Source: Comamonadaceae bacterium (GTDB lineage: Bacteria; Pseudomonadota; Gammaproteobacteria; Burkholderiales; Burkholderiaceae_C). Taken from it: a DNA stretch of 64,000 nucleotides. Both the position numbers and the translations under genes were made by a program. Position 1 is the stretch's first letter; the number at the start of each line of letters is the position of its first letter. The DNA lies in contig CANGIQ010000011.1 of NCBI GenBank assembly GCA_947453965.1, forward strand, positions 1 through 64,000. The letters run 5' to 3'. Positions 33,723 to 43,523 of the stretch are shown one piece after another. The notes under the pieces are model-generated. The model had not been told where the DNA came from. It worked only from the letters and a program-made list of their open reading frames with translations, and did not search any database.

Positions 33723-34333
33723 CGCATTTTTACGAACCCCGCCTCGGTCACGGCTTGCCGCATGACCCCTTCAACGCCATCGTGGGGCCACGCCCAGTGG
33801 GTTGGATTTCGACCCGCAGCGCCGACGGTGTGTTGAACCTCGCGCCTTACAGTTTTTTCAACGGCTTCAACTACACGCCACCCATCGTCGGCTTTTCCAG
33901 CATTGGCTACAAAGACTCGTTGCGCAACATCGAAGAAACGGGCAGCTTTGTGTGGAACTTGGTGACGCGCCCCTTGGCCGAAGCCATGAACCAAACCTGT
34001 GCCGCCGTAGGCCCCGAAGTCAACGAGTTTGAATTGGCCGGTTTGACCGCTGCGCCCTCGCGCATTGTGGATGTGCCACGCGTGGCCGAAAGCCCGGTGG
34101 CCTTTGAATGCCGCTGCACCCAGATCGTGCAACTCGAAGGCATTGACAAGCAAAAAATCGACACCTGGATGGTGTTTGGCGAAGTGGTGGGCGTGCACAT
34201 TGACGAGCACTTGCTCAAGAACGGCATTTACGACACCGCCCATGCGGGTCACATCGTGCGCGGTGGTGGCCCGGCCGATTACTTCACCATCGGACCCGAG
34301 CAGTTGTTTTTGATGCGTCGACCCAAGGTCTGA
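33719..34333 (+). CDS. Flavin-reductase-like, FMN-binding split-barrel protein
   Basis: 204 residues with the DIM6/NTAB-type flavin reductase fold: DPFNAIVGPRPVGWISTRSADGVLNLAPYSFFNGFNYTPPIVGFSS, then DSLRNIEETGSFVWNLV and the EFELAGLTAAPS stretch, which is typical of this subgroup. Its ATG overlaps the stop of the third channel gene by four bases (ATGA), so the two are translationally coupled. The physiological substrate is unknown. The 151 bases to recC contain no clear terminator. Confidence 0.88.
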   Translation: MTHFYEPRLGHGLPHDPFNAIVGPRPVGWISTRSADGVLNLAPYSFFNGFNYTPPIVGFSSIGYKDSLRNIEETGSFVWNLVTRPLAEAMNQTCAAVGPEVNEFELAGLTAAPSRIVDVPRVAESPVAFECRCTQIVQLEGIDKQKIDTWMVFGEVVGVHIDEHLLKNGIYDTAHAGHIVRGGGPADYFTIGPEQLFLMRRPKV

Positions 34334-34484
34334 GCGTTCTCCACCGAACACCATGGGGTGACCAAGGACGGGGTCGCCCGGTGTGGTGCATGGCTTGGCA
34401 CAGGCTCACGGCATGCACCCTGCCATCCAGTATGCTCATTGAATTGCCAATTGATTGAGCCTTTTGTCACTCACCTCGCCGCCC

Positions 34485-37400
34485 ATGTCCAGACCCCACG
34501 CTACCGGTTTTATGGTGCTTCACAGCAACCAGCTCGAAGGCCTGCGCGAGCTGGCGGTGCAGTTCATCCGCAACCACCCGCTGCCCGTGCTCGCGCCCGA
34601 GGTCTTGCTGGTGCAAAGCAATGGCATGAAGCACTGGTTGGAATTGGCACTGGCCAAGGACTTAGGCGTGTGCGCGGCCACGCAGATTGAGCTGCCATCA
34701 ACCAAGCTGTGGCAAATTTACCGTGCCGTGCTGGGGCCCGACAGCGTACCCGCGCACATGCCCCTAGACAAATCACCCTTGGTGTGGCGCATCATGCGCC
34801 GCCTGCCCGAGTTGCTCGCACAGCCTCAGTTTGCACCGCTGAGAAACTATTTAGGTCAGAGTCAACCGCAAGGCGACGGACAAGCCTTCAGCATGAACCG
34901 CCGCGCCTACCAACTGGCTGGGCAATTGGCGGACGTGCTCGACGGTTACCAAAACTACCGTGCCGATTGGCTAGAAGACTGGGCCCAGGCCCGAGACCAG
35001 CTGCGCACCCCAACAGGCCTGGCCACGCCGCTGCCCGCTGCACAAAGCTGGCAACCCGCGTTGTGGCGTGATTTACTCCAGGACCTGCAGGCTGATGCCG
35101 AGGTGCAAGCCGCTTTGCATGCGGATGTGCAACACCACTACAGCTCGCGCGCCAAAGTGCACGAGGCGTTCATGGCCAAGATGGCAGCGCTGCCTGGGGG
35201 CCAACGCCCTGCGGGTGTGCCGCACCGCCTCATGGTGTTTGGCGTGACCTCGCTGCCCATGCAAACCGTGCAAGCGCTGGCAGCCTTAGGCCGCGTGTGC
35301 CAAGTGCTGATGCTGGTGCAAAACCCCTGCCAGCACTACTGGGGCCATGTGGTGGAAAGCCGTGTGCCACTGGCCAAGTTGGCCAAACAACGCCAAGCGC
35401 ACAAAGCCGGTTTGCCTGTGCCGCAAGACGATGGCTCACTGAGTGAGGCAGACCAATACACCCTGCACACCGACACCCACCCGTTACTGGCCGCATGGGG
35501 CAAACACGGTCGCGACTACTTGCATTTGCTCGATGGCTTTGACGATGTGGGGCTCTATCAAAATCAGTTCAACCGCGTGGATGTGTTTGTCGATCCCGCC
35601 CACACCGCGGCCGAGGCGGGCCGTGCACCCACGATGTTGGAGCACTTGCAATCGGCCTTGCTCAACCTCGACCCCCTGCCACCCACGCCGCATGAGGCGG
35701 CTGCACACGACCGCAGTGTGGACTTTGTGCAAACGCATTCAGCGCAACGCGAAGTCGAGGTGCTGCATGACCGCCTGCTGGCGTGGCTAGATGCCGATGC
35801 CCAGCTGAAGCCCAGCGACATCATGGTCATGGTGCCCGACATGGCCAACTTTGCACCGCACATTCACGCCGTGTTTGGCCGCTTTGCCAACAACGACCCA
35901 CGTCACCTGCCCTACACCGTGGCCGACACCACACCGCGCACCGAACCCCTGGTGCAAGCACTCGACACCCTGCTGCAACTGCCCCAGCTGCGCGTGACAC
36001 GCGTGGAGTGGCAAAGCCTGTTTGAAGTGGCCGCTGTGCGCCAACGCTTCGGCCTAGAAGAACATGAGGTGGCCCAGCTCAACACCTGGCTGGCCGATGC
36101 TGGCGTGCGCTGGGGCCTGGATGCCCCGCACCGCCAACCTTGGGGCATGGCACCCGACATGGCCGACGCCAACCAAAACAGCTGGCTGTTTGGCATCGAA
36201 CGTTTGTTGCTCGGGTATGCAACCGGCACAACCGATGAACTCGCCACCCCATGGGCCAACACCTTGCCGCTCGCGGGTGTGGGTGGCCTCGATGCACGCG
36301 TGGTCGATGGCCTGCTCCAATGGTTGCGCCACACCCACATTGCCTTGCTCAAACTGCGCCAAGACCACACACCTACCGAATGGGTGGCCGTGTTGCAGCA
36401 AGTCGTGGCTCTGTTTTTTCAAGCCAGCGACGACGCCGACGAACGTTTGATGGAACGCGTCATGGCCCCGCTGGAAACCTGGCTGGCCGAATGCCAACTG
36501 GCTCGCTTGGACAGCCCACTGCCGTTGGTGGTGGTGCGTGAACACTGGATGGCCCAGCTGCAACAGCCGGCCATGCAACGCCGCTTCTTTGGGGGCGGCG
36601 TGCAGTTCGCCACGCTCATGCCCATGCGCTCGATTCCCTTCCAGTGCGTGTGCTTGCTGGGCATGAACGATGGCGACTACCCGCGCAGCCAAACCCCACG
36701 CGACTTTGATTTGATGAGCGACGCCGCACACGCAGGCAGTACGCCATCACACTGGCGTGCCGGCGACCGCTCGCGCCGCGAAGACGATCGCTATTTGTTT
36801 TTAGAAGCTTTGCTGTCGGCCCGCGACAAGCTCTACATCAGCTGGCAAGGCCGCCGCACCACCGATCACGAAATCAAGCCGCCTTCGGTGTTGGTCGCGC
36901 AATTGATGGACTACCTCAACGCCACTTGGACGCGTGACGGTGACGCGGCCTGTGTGGCGCCGCTGCAGCCCTTGCAGGCTTTTTCGCCCAAGTACTTCAC
37001 CCAGGACTCGACGTTTCAGACCTATGCCGACGACTGGCAGCGTGCGTTGTTGCCTTCTTCATCTGCGCATGGGGCTTGGCTCAATGCACCCACCACCCAC
37101 GCAGCGGCACCGACCGAACTGACGTTGCTGCATTTGCAGCGTTTGCTGCGTCAACCCGTCGACGTGTTTTTGGTCGATCGTTTGCGCTTGCGCCTAGACC
37201 CACCTGAAGAGGCCGCAGAGGAAGAGGAACCGTTCGCCCTCAACGGACTCGACAAATACAAACTCAACCAGCGCATTGCACAGGCCGATGATGCCGCGCA
37301 AGCCCTTGCGCAACTGCGCCTCAGTGGCCAACTCGCCTTGGCGGGTTTTGGTGAAGCGCAACAACACCTGTTTGAGAGCGATCGCCAAAAACTGCGCGAA

Positions 37401-38057
37401 CAACTCGATGTGTTGTTACCCAAGTGGCCAAACGCATTGGGCGTGCAGTCGGCACACTGGCAGCTGGGCCACACGCACCTGAGTGCCGAATGGGCCAATG
37501 ACCCAACCCTGTGGCGCACCGACGCCCATCGCACGCAGTGGCTGCACGTGGCCCTGCGTCCAGGTGCAGTGACCGAAGGCAAAAAAGAAAACCAAGTCCC
37601 ACGCATCGACACACTCAGCCCACTGTGGCTGCACCACTTGGCCGCCTGTGCCAGTGGCACGCCCACCATCAGTGTGCAAATTGGTTTTGATGCTGCCATC
37701 GAACTCCAGCCCATCGCGGCAGACAAGGCGCGAGAACATTTGCAAGACCTGTGCAACGCTTATTTAGAAGCCTGGGCGCAGCCCCTGCCTGTGGCTGCCA
37801 AAACGGCCTGCGCCTTGGTGATGGGTGTGCACGGCGGCCACAAAGACCCTATGAGCAAAGCTCAAACCGCATTCCAAGGTGCCCACCAAAAGCGCGGTGA
37901 GTACCAAGACTCGCCCTCCCTGCAACGCGTGTTCACAAGCTTTGAAGAGATGCAAGCCAGCCTGAACCATTGGGCCACCCGCTTGTACGAGCCCGTGTTC
38001 AAAGCCGCCAAGGTGGTTCACCTACGTGCCGACAGTACGGAGGAAGCGGACGCATGA
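34485..38057 (+). CDS. recC: Exodeoxyribonuclease V subunit gamma
   Basis: 1190 residues. RecC recognises Chi and splits the strands in the RecBCD double-strand-break repair and DNA-degrading machine. It begins FMVLHSNQLEGLRELAVQFIRNHPLPVLAPEVLLVQSNGMKHWLELALA, a classic RecC start, and contains the inactivated-helicase region with VVREHWMAQL, QFATLMPMRSIPFQCVCLLGMNDGDYPR and GDRSRREDDRYLFLEALLSARDKLYISW. ATG at 34485 chosen over a TTG ten codons upstream. Its stop overlaps the recB start. Confidence 0.96.
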   Translation: MSRPHATGFMVLHSNQLEGLRELAVQFIRNHPLPVLAPEVLLVQSNGMKHWLELALAKDLGVCAATQIELPSTKLWQIYRAVLGPDSVPAHMPLDKSPLVWRIMRRLPELLAQPQFAPLRNYLGQSQPQGDGQAFSMNRRAYQLAGQLADVLDGYQNYRADWLEDWAQARDQLRTPTGLATPLPAAQSWQPALWRDLLQDLQADAEVQAALHADVQHHYSSRAKVHEAFMAKMAALPGGQRPAGVPHRLMVFGVTSLPMQTVQALAALGRVCQVLMLVQNPCQHYWGHVVESRVPLAKLAKQRQAHKAGLPVPQDDGSLSEADQYTLHTDTHPLLAAWGKHGRDYLHLLDGFDDVGLYQNQFNRVDVFVDPAHTAAEAGRAPTMLEHLQSALLNLDPLPPTPHEAAAHDRSVDFVQTHSAQREVEVLHDRLLAWLDADAQLKPSDIMVMVPDMANFAPHIHAVFGRFANNDPRHLPYTVADTTPRTEPLVQALDTLLQLPQLRVTRVEWQSLFEVAAVRQRFGLEEHEVAQLNTWLADAGVRWGLDAPHRQPWGMAPDMADANQNSWLFGIERLLLGYATGTTDELATPWANTLPLAGVGGLDARVVDGLLQWLRHTHIALLKLRQDHTPTEWVAVLQQVVALFFQASDDADERLMERVMAPLETWLAECQLARLDSPLPLVVVREHWMAQLQQPAMQRRFFGGGVQFATLMPMRSIPFQCVCLLGMNDGDYPRSQTPRDFDLMSDAAHAGSTPSHWRAGDRSRREDDRYLFLEALLSARDKLYISWQGRRTTDHEIKPPSVLVAQLMDYLNATWTRDGDAACVAPLQPLQAFSPKYFTQDSTFQTYADDWQRALLPSSSAHGAWLNAPTTHAAAPTELTLLHLQRLLRQPVDVFLVDRLRLRLDPPEEAAEEEEPFALNGLDKYKLNQRIAQADDAAQALAQLRLSGQLALAGFGEAQQHLFESDRQKLREQLDVLLPKWPNALGVQSAHWQLGHTHLSAEWANDPTLWRTDAHRTQWLHVALRPGAVTEGKKENQVPRIDTLSPLWLHHLAACASGTPTISVQIGFDAAIELQPIAADKAREHLQDLCNAYLEAWAQPLPVAAKTACALVMGVHGGHKDPMSKAQTAFQGAHQKRGEYQDSPSLQRVFTSFEEMQASLNHWATRLYEPVFKAAKVVHLRADSTEEADA

Positions 38058-41000
38058 AAGCCCTCAACGCGCACACCTTGGCACTGCATGGCCGCCAAGT
38101 GATTGAGGCCAGTGCAGGCACGGGCAAAACATGGACGCTTGCGGCGCTCTACCTGCGCTTGGTGTTGGGCCACGCACGCACCGAGGCTTTGCTGCCACCA
38201 CAAATTTTGGTGATGACGTTTACCGATGCGGCCACGGCCGAGCTGCGCGAGCGCATACGCACACGCCTGAGCCAAGCAGCCACCTATTTTGATTTGAGCG
38301 CGCAAGGCCGCGACTTTCCCGCGTCGTTGAAAGTTGACGAATTTTTAGAAACGCTACGTGACAGCTTTGACCCGCTGCTGTGGCCGCGCTGCGCGCTGCA
38401 GCTCAACTGCGCGGCCGAATGGATGGACGATGCCGCCATCTACACCATCCACGGCTGGTCGCGTCGCATGCTCACGCAGCATGCGCTAGAGAGCCACAAC
38501 CTGTTTGAACAAACGCGTCTTGAAAACGCCGATGCACTCAAACTCACGCTGGTGCAAGACTATTGGCGCGAATGGTTTTACCCGCTGAGCGGTGACACGC
38601 TGCAACACATCACGCCTTTGATTGGCCAAGACCCTGCCCAGCTGCTGAAAACTTTGAGCGAGATGTGGCGCGAACAAGAGCGCACACCCCGCGAGGTGGT
38701 GGCGCCCGACGTCACGCCCACACAAGCGATTGACGCGCACATGGCCTGGCAGGCGCAAGTAGACGCCACGGCACACACCGCCCGCGAGGCGTGGCATGAC
38801 AGCGTGCTGCAAGCCCTGCAAAACGCAGCTGCGCAGAAAAAAATCAAAGGCTTACGTGCCGACTACTTTGCCAACTGGCTCCATGTACTGCAAACGTGGG
38901 TCACACAAGACGCCAACACCAACACCAGCAAAGAAGTATTCAAAGTGCTAGAGCGCTTCACCACCCGAGCCCTGCAAGACAAAGGCTGGGCCGAGGCCGA
39001 GGGTTTTGCCTTCTTTGCTGCATTACAAGCGCATGTGGCATTGTTTGACCACAAACCCAGCACCGACAAACACATCGCCCTGCACGCCGCCTATGCGGTG
39101 GGCGAAGCCTACAAGACAGCCAAAGCCCAGCGTGCTGCATTTGACTTTTCAGACCTGTTGCAAAACCTGCATCACGCCGTCATGGCCGACGATGGCCGCT
39201 TGGCCACGGCCATTCGCCAGCAATACCCCGTGGCTTTGGTAGACGAGTTTCAAGACACCGACCCTTGGCAGTACGGCACGCTCAACCGCATCTATGCCCC
39301 CGAGGCCTGCACCGATGCCAACGCTTTGGTGATGATTGGCGACCCCAAGCAGGCTATTTACAGCTTTCGTGGCGCCGACTTGGGAACTTACTTGCAAGCG
39401 CGCAAAGACGCCCAAGCCAACAATGACGATGCGCTGCACACCCTCACCGGCAACCACCGCTCCAGCACGGGCTTGGTCAAGGCCGTCAACCATGTGTTCA
39501 TGCAAACCGAGCAAGCGTTTGCGTCAGCCCAAGGCGAGATTGAATTTGTGGAAGTGTCGGCCCAAGGCAAAGAGCCGGCGCTTGTGGTGAATGGTCAAGA
39601 ACACGCACCCTTCACTGTGTGGCACATGCACGCGCCAGGTGATGCTGAGGTGGTGAGCAGCACCAGCTACTTGCACCACACTGCGCAGGTGTTTGCTGAC
39701 CAAATGGCTGACTTGCTGAACAAACAAGCGGCGACGCCTGGCGACATGGCTGTGCTGGTGCGCAGCCAAAAGCAAGCCGATGCGGTGCGCCAGGCCCTGC
39801 GTGCACGGCACATTCCCAGCGTGTATTTGTCAGACCACACCAGCGTGTACCAATCGAGCGAGGCGACGGACCTGTGGCGTTTGTTGCGCGCTGTGGCCTC
39901 TCCCCGCCAAACAGCGTTGGTGCGTGCCGCCGTGGGCAGCCGCTTGTGGGCGTTGGACTTGCACAATGTGGCGACCATCACCCAAGACGAAGCGCAGTGG
40001 GAACAGTTGCTAGAACAGTTCCACCAATGGCACGCCCTGTGGCAACAACACGGCGTGCTGCCCATGCTCCACCAATGGCTGCACAGCCAACACGTGGCGC
40101 AGCGCTTGTTGGCCCAAACCGATGGCGAGCGCCGCCTGAGCAACTTGCTGCACTTGGGTGAACTGCTGCAGCACGCTGCCCAAAGTCTGCAAGGCGAGCA
40201 CGCTCTGGTGCGCTACCTGGGCGAACAAATTCAAAGCCCGCACCACGACAGTGACGCCCAACAAGCCCGCCTCGAAACCGATGCCCTGTGCGTGAAAGTC
40301 ATCACGTACCACAAGAGCAAGGGCTTGCAATACCCGCTGGTGTTTGTGCCGTTTGCAGGCGCATTTGCGGTAGAGAAAAAAAGCAAAACCAACTTCGTAC
40401 AAGAAGACACGAGCGACGAAGGCGATGACGACAGCGACGCAGAAGCCTCCTCGGTGGAAGAAGACATGCGTCTGTTGTACGTCGCCCTCACCCGTGCGCA
40501 GCGGGGTGTGTGGCTGGGCGTGGCTGAAACCAGAAACGATCTGAGTGGCAATGCTGACAAAGGCACGCTCAAGCGCAGCGCCTTGTCATTGCTGCTCCAA
40601 CGCACCACGCGTGGCGACTTAGGCAAACAGCTGAACACTCTGTGGGCCACGTGTGAACACATCCAAGTCACTGCGTTGCCTGCGTTAGAAAACATCCGCT
40701 ACCAAGCCACTGCGACCATCAGCGTCCCTAAAGACGCCCTCACGCCACAACGCACCCATCACAGCCTGTGGTGGACGGCCAGCTTCAGTGCCATCACGCG
40801 TGGGTTGGTGTCTGAGTCCAAACGCGACGAGGCGGTAGCGGATGCCATGACCGATGCGATGACCGAATTGCCTTCGTCAGATCTGGCATATTCAGCCGCC
40901 ACTGCCCCTACGCCTGAAGACATCAGCCCTTGGCAGAGCTTCCCGGCGGGTGCGCGCTACGGCACGCTGCTACACGACTTGCTGGAATGGTTGTCGCACA

Positions 41001-41674
41001 ACCAATGGCCCATTGCCAACCCGCAAGCCCCAGCCTGGACGCAACACGCGTGGGCCAACTTGTTAGCGCGCAAAGCCAGCTGGCTCCAACTCGACGATGC
41101 GCCGCGTGCACAGCTTGAGCCTTGGCTGCAAGCCGTGGTGCAAACGCCGCTGCCTTTGCATGAACTCAACGCTGTGCCATTGACACTGTGCGAACTGAAC
41201 CCTGAGCACCTATGGCCCGAGATGGAGTTCAACTTGGAGGTGCATCAACTCAGTGCCAACAAGCTCGACCAACTCATTCAAAGCCATGTGCTGGAAGGCA
41301 CGTCTCGGCCCGCGCTGCAAGCGCGGGTGATGCAAGGCATGCTGACGGGTTCGCTGGACTTGGTGCTGCAACACGATGGCCGCTACTGGGTGGTGGACTA
41401 CAAGTCCAACAAACTGCCCAGCTACGACAGCCCCGCTTTGCAAGACGCTGTGCTGCACAAGCGCTACGACGTGCAATACGTGCTCTACACCTTGGCTTTG
41501 CATCGATTGCTCAAAGTGCGTCTGCCCAACTACGACTACGCCCAGCACATGGGTGGTGCGGTGTACCTGTTCTTGCGTGGCATCCATACCGATGGTGCCG
41601 GTGTGCATGTGGACAGACCACCGCAGGCCTTGATTGAGGCCTTGGATGCGTTATTTGAGAAAGGTGCGCTATGA
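38054..41674 (+). CDS. recB: Exodeoxyribonuclease V subunit beta (helicase-nuclease)
   Basis: 1206 residues. SF1A helicase plus nuclease. Walker A is EASAGTGKTW (residues 18-27); motif II is LVDEFQDTDPWQYG near 395; motif III/IV includes VMIGDPKQAIYSFRGAD and the late motifs VITYHKSKGLQYPLVFVPF and MRLLYVALTRAQ. The C-terminal nuclease has GSLDLVLQHDGRYWVVDYKSNKL near 1095-1120 with the catalytic Asp, Asp and Lys. The start overlaps recC by four bases and the stop overlaps recD by four, so the three are one coupled unit. Confidence 0.97.
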   Translation: MKALNAHTLALHGRQVIEASAGTGKTWTLAALYLRLVLGHARTEALLPPQILVMTFTDAATAELRERIRTRLSQAATYFDLSAQGRDFPASLKVDEFLETLRDSFDPLLWPRCALQLNCAAEWMDDAAIYTIHGWSRRMLTQHALESHNLFEQTRLENADALKLTLVQDYWREWFYPLSGDTLQHITPLIGQDPAQLLKTLSEMWREQERTPREVVAPDVTPTQAIDAHMAWQAQVDATAHTAREAWHDSVLQALQNAAAQKKIKGLRADYFANWLHVLQTWVTQDANTNTSKEVFKVLERFTTRALQDKGWAEAEGFAFFAALQAHVALFDHKPSTDKHIALHAAYAVGEAYKTAKAQRAAFDFSDLLQNLHHAVMADDGRLATAIRQQYPVALVDEFQDTDPWQYGTLNRIYAPEACTDANALVMIGDPKQAIYSFRGADLGTYLQARKDAQANNDDALHTLTGNHRSSTGLVKAVNHVFMQTEQAFASAQGEIEFVEVSAQGKEPALVVNGQEHAPFTVWHMHAPGDAEVVSSTSYLHHTAQVFADQMADLLNKQAATPGDMAVLVRSQKQADAVRQALRARHIPSVYLSDHTSVYQSSEATDLWRLLRAVASPRQTALVRAAVGSRLWALDLHNVATITQDEAQWEQLLEQFHQWHALWQQHGVLPMLHQWLHSQHVAQRLLAQTDGERRLSNLLHLGELLQHAAQSLQGEHALVRYLGEQIQSPHHDSDAQQARLETDALCVKVITYHKSKGLQYPLVFVPFAGAFAVEKKSKTNFVQEDTSDEGDDDSDAEASSVEEDMRLLYVALTRAQRGVWLGVAETRNDLSGNADKGTLKRSALSLLLQRTTRGDLGKQLNTLWATCEHIQVTALPALENIRYQATATISVPKDALTPQRTHHSLWWTASFSAITRGLVSESKRDEAVADAMTDAMTELPSSDLAYSAATAPTPEDISPWQSFPAGARYGTLLHDLLEWLSHNQWPIANPQAPAWTQHAWANLLARKASWLQLDDAPRAQLEPWLQAVVQTPLPLHELNAVPLTLCELNPEHLWPEMEFNLEVHQLSANKLDQLIQSHVLEGTSRPALQARVMQGMLTGSLDLVLQHDGRYWVVDYKSNKLPSYDSPALQDAVLHKRYDVQYVLYTLALHRLLKVRLPNYDYAQHMGGAVYLFLRGIHTDGAGVHVDRPPQALIEALDALFEKGAL

Positions 41675-43494
41675 CCGTACTCAAAGACCTGCTCAGACAG
41701 CCTTGGGGACCTGCACATGCCACACCGCTCACAGGCTTGGACACCGCCCTGGCCAACTTGCTGCACAGCAAACACCCCAGCGACGACCCACGACACCTGT
41801 GGCTAGCGGCACTCACGAGCCACCAATGGGGGCGCGGTCATGCATGCCTGGACTTGACGGCACTGCAACACCAAGCCGCTGCGTGGCTGGGTTGGACCAA
41901 CGAGCAAGCTGCCGTGCTGCCCACCGACTTGCACACAGCTGCCCGCACACTGCCCTGGACCCAAGGTGATGCCAGCCCCTTGGTTTTGACCGAGGACGCG
42001 CAAGGTGTGCGTTTGTATTTACGCCGCGCCTGGACAGCCGAGCAAACCATCCGCCAAAGCATCGTGCAGCGTTTGGCATTGCCATGCGAAGTGACTGCTG
42101 ATTTGCAACAACGCTTGGATGTGTTGTTCCCCCCTATCAGCAACGGCGAGCCCGATAGGCAGCGCCTAGCTTGTGAAGTGGCGGCACAACACCGCATCAC
42201 CCTCATCACGGGTGGACCAGGCACGGGAAAAACCACCACGGTGGTCAAATTGTTGTCCCTGTTGGTGGGCACAGCTGCACACGAGTTGCAAATCCACCTC
42301 GCGGCGCCCACAGGCAAAGCGGCTGCGCGTTTGAGCGAATCCATCAGCAACGCGCTGACCCAGATGCCCGCCGATGTGCAAAAACGCATCCCCACCCATG
42401 CGCAAACACTGCACCGTTTGCTACAGACCAACAACCGCAGTCACCACAACGATCAGCGTGTGCATCAGCTCGCCACCGATGTGGTCTTGGTCGACGAAGC
42501 GTCGATGATTGATCTCGAGATGATGGCCCGCTTGCTGCAAACCGTGCCGCCCACTGCACGTTTGGTTTTGCTCGGCGACAAAGACCAGCTGGCCTCGGTC
42601 GAAGCCGGTGCGGTCATGTCGCAGCTGTGCACCGGCAGTTTGCTGCAACACCAAACTGTCACGCTGACACACAGCCATCGCTTTGATGTGCAAAGCGGCA
42701 TTGGCCAATGGGCACGCGCTGTGAATGCCGATGTGGTCGACAACACCCCTGCACTCCAAGCGTTGTGGAATACGGCGCCCGATTGGCTGGCCAGTTTGCC
42801 GCTGCAGCAAAGCATTGACGGCGAGACACCTGAGCCCGACGTCACACGTCTGCAACTCACCAGTGCCAGCGATGCCAAGCTGGCCGTGGGCTTGCGCTAC
42901 GGATGGCGCCATTGGTTGGCTTTGCTCGATGCACACCGCACGCACAACAAACAAGCCGCACAGCCGTGCAACGATGCGCAAGCCCTGGCCTTGCTCAAAG
43001 CCTTCACCGAGTTTTGTGTGCTGTGTGCGGTTCGCGAAGGCCCACTGGGAGTGGCACAACTCAATGCCCACATCGAACACGCACTGGGCTTGGGCGCCAG
43101 CACCTGGTATGTGGGCCGTCCAGTGATGGTGACGCGCAACGACTACGCGCTCGCGCTGATGAATGGCGACATCGGTCTGTGTCTGCCGGGGCCCGATGGC
43201 GTGTTGCGTGTGGCCTTCCCTGCAGCAGACGGTGGCGTGCGCTGGGTCATGCCCTCGCGCCTAGACAGCGTGGAGACCGTGTTTGCCATGACAGTGCACA
43301 AATCGCAAGGCTCTGAGTTTGCGCATGTGTTGTTGGTGATTCCCGCACAAGAGTCCCCCGTGCTCACGCGTGAGCTGGTTTACACCGGCCTCACCCGTGC
43401 GCGCCAGCGCCTCACGCTGTGGGCACCACAGTTGCAGGTGTTATGGAAGGCCTGCGCACGCCGCGTGTTGCGCAGTGGGGGCTTGAGCGATTAA
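41671..43494 (+). CDS. recD: Exodeoxyribonuclease V subunit alpha (SF1B helicase)
   Basis: 607 residues. Walker A is ITGGPGTGKTTT near residue 180; further motifs are AAPTGKAAARLSESI, VVLVDEASMIDLEMMARLL, LLGDKDQLASVEAGAV, and FAMTVHKSQGSEF with YTGLTRARQRLTLW at the C-terminus. The ATG overlaps the recB stop. The stop is only 29 bases before the zorA-like gene, which opens the possibility of co-transcription. Confidence 0.96.
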   Translation: MTVLKDLLRQPWGPAHATPLTGLDTALANLLHSKHPSDDPRHLWLAALTSHQWGRGHACLDLTALQHQAAAWLGWTNEQAAVLPTDLHTAARTLPWTQGDASPLVLTEDAQGVRLYLRRAWTAEQTIRQSIVQRLALPCEVTADLQQRLDVLFPPISNGEPDRQRLACEVAAQHRITLITGGPGTGKTTTVVKLLSLLVGTAAHELQIHLAAPTGKAAARLSESISNALTQMPADVQKRIPTHAQTLHRLLQTNNRSHHNDQRVHQLATDVVLVDEASMIDLEMMARLLQTVPPTARLVLLGDKDQLASVEAGAVMSQLCTGSLLQHQTVTLTHSHRFDVQSGIGQWARAVNADVVDNTPALQALWNTAPDWLASLPLQQSIDGETPEPDVTRLQLTSASDAKLAVGLRYGWRHWLALLDAHRTHNKQAAQPCNDAQALALLKAFTEFCVLCAVREGPLGVAQLNAHIEHALGLGASTWYVGRPVMVTRNDYALALMNGDIGLCLPGPDGVLRVAFPAADGGVRWVMPSRLDSVETVFAMTVHKSQGSEFAHVLLVIPAQESPVLTRELVYTGLTRARQRLTLWAPQLQVLWKACARRVLRSGGLSD

Positions 43495-43505
43495 GGGCAC
43501 GCCGA

Positions 43506-43517
43506 ATTGTTCACAAT
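43506..43517. promoter_or_regulatory. Short inverted repeat ATTGT-TC-ACAAT in the recD-zorA gap
   Basis: Arms ATTGT and ACAAT around two bases in the 29-base gap. It could be an operator or only a chance match. It overlaps where a ribosome site for the zorA-like gene should be (AGGGG at 43518-43522). Confidence 0.25.
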
Positions 43518-43523
43518 AGGGGC

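Noticed and set aside
34334-34484. Possible terminator or promoter features between the flavin-reductase-like gene and recC
   Set aside because: Short GC-rich repeats are present but no stem followed by a T-run; I could not support a named feature.
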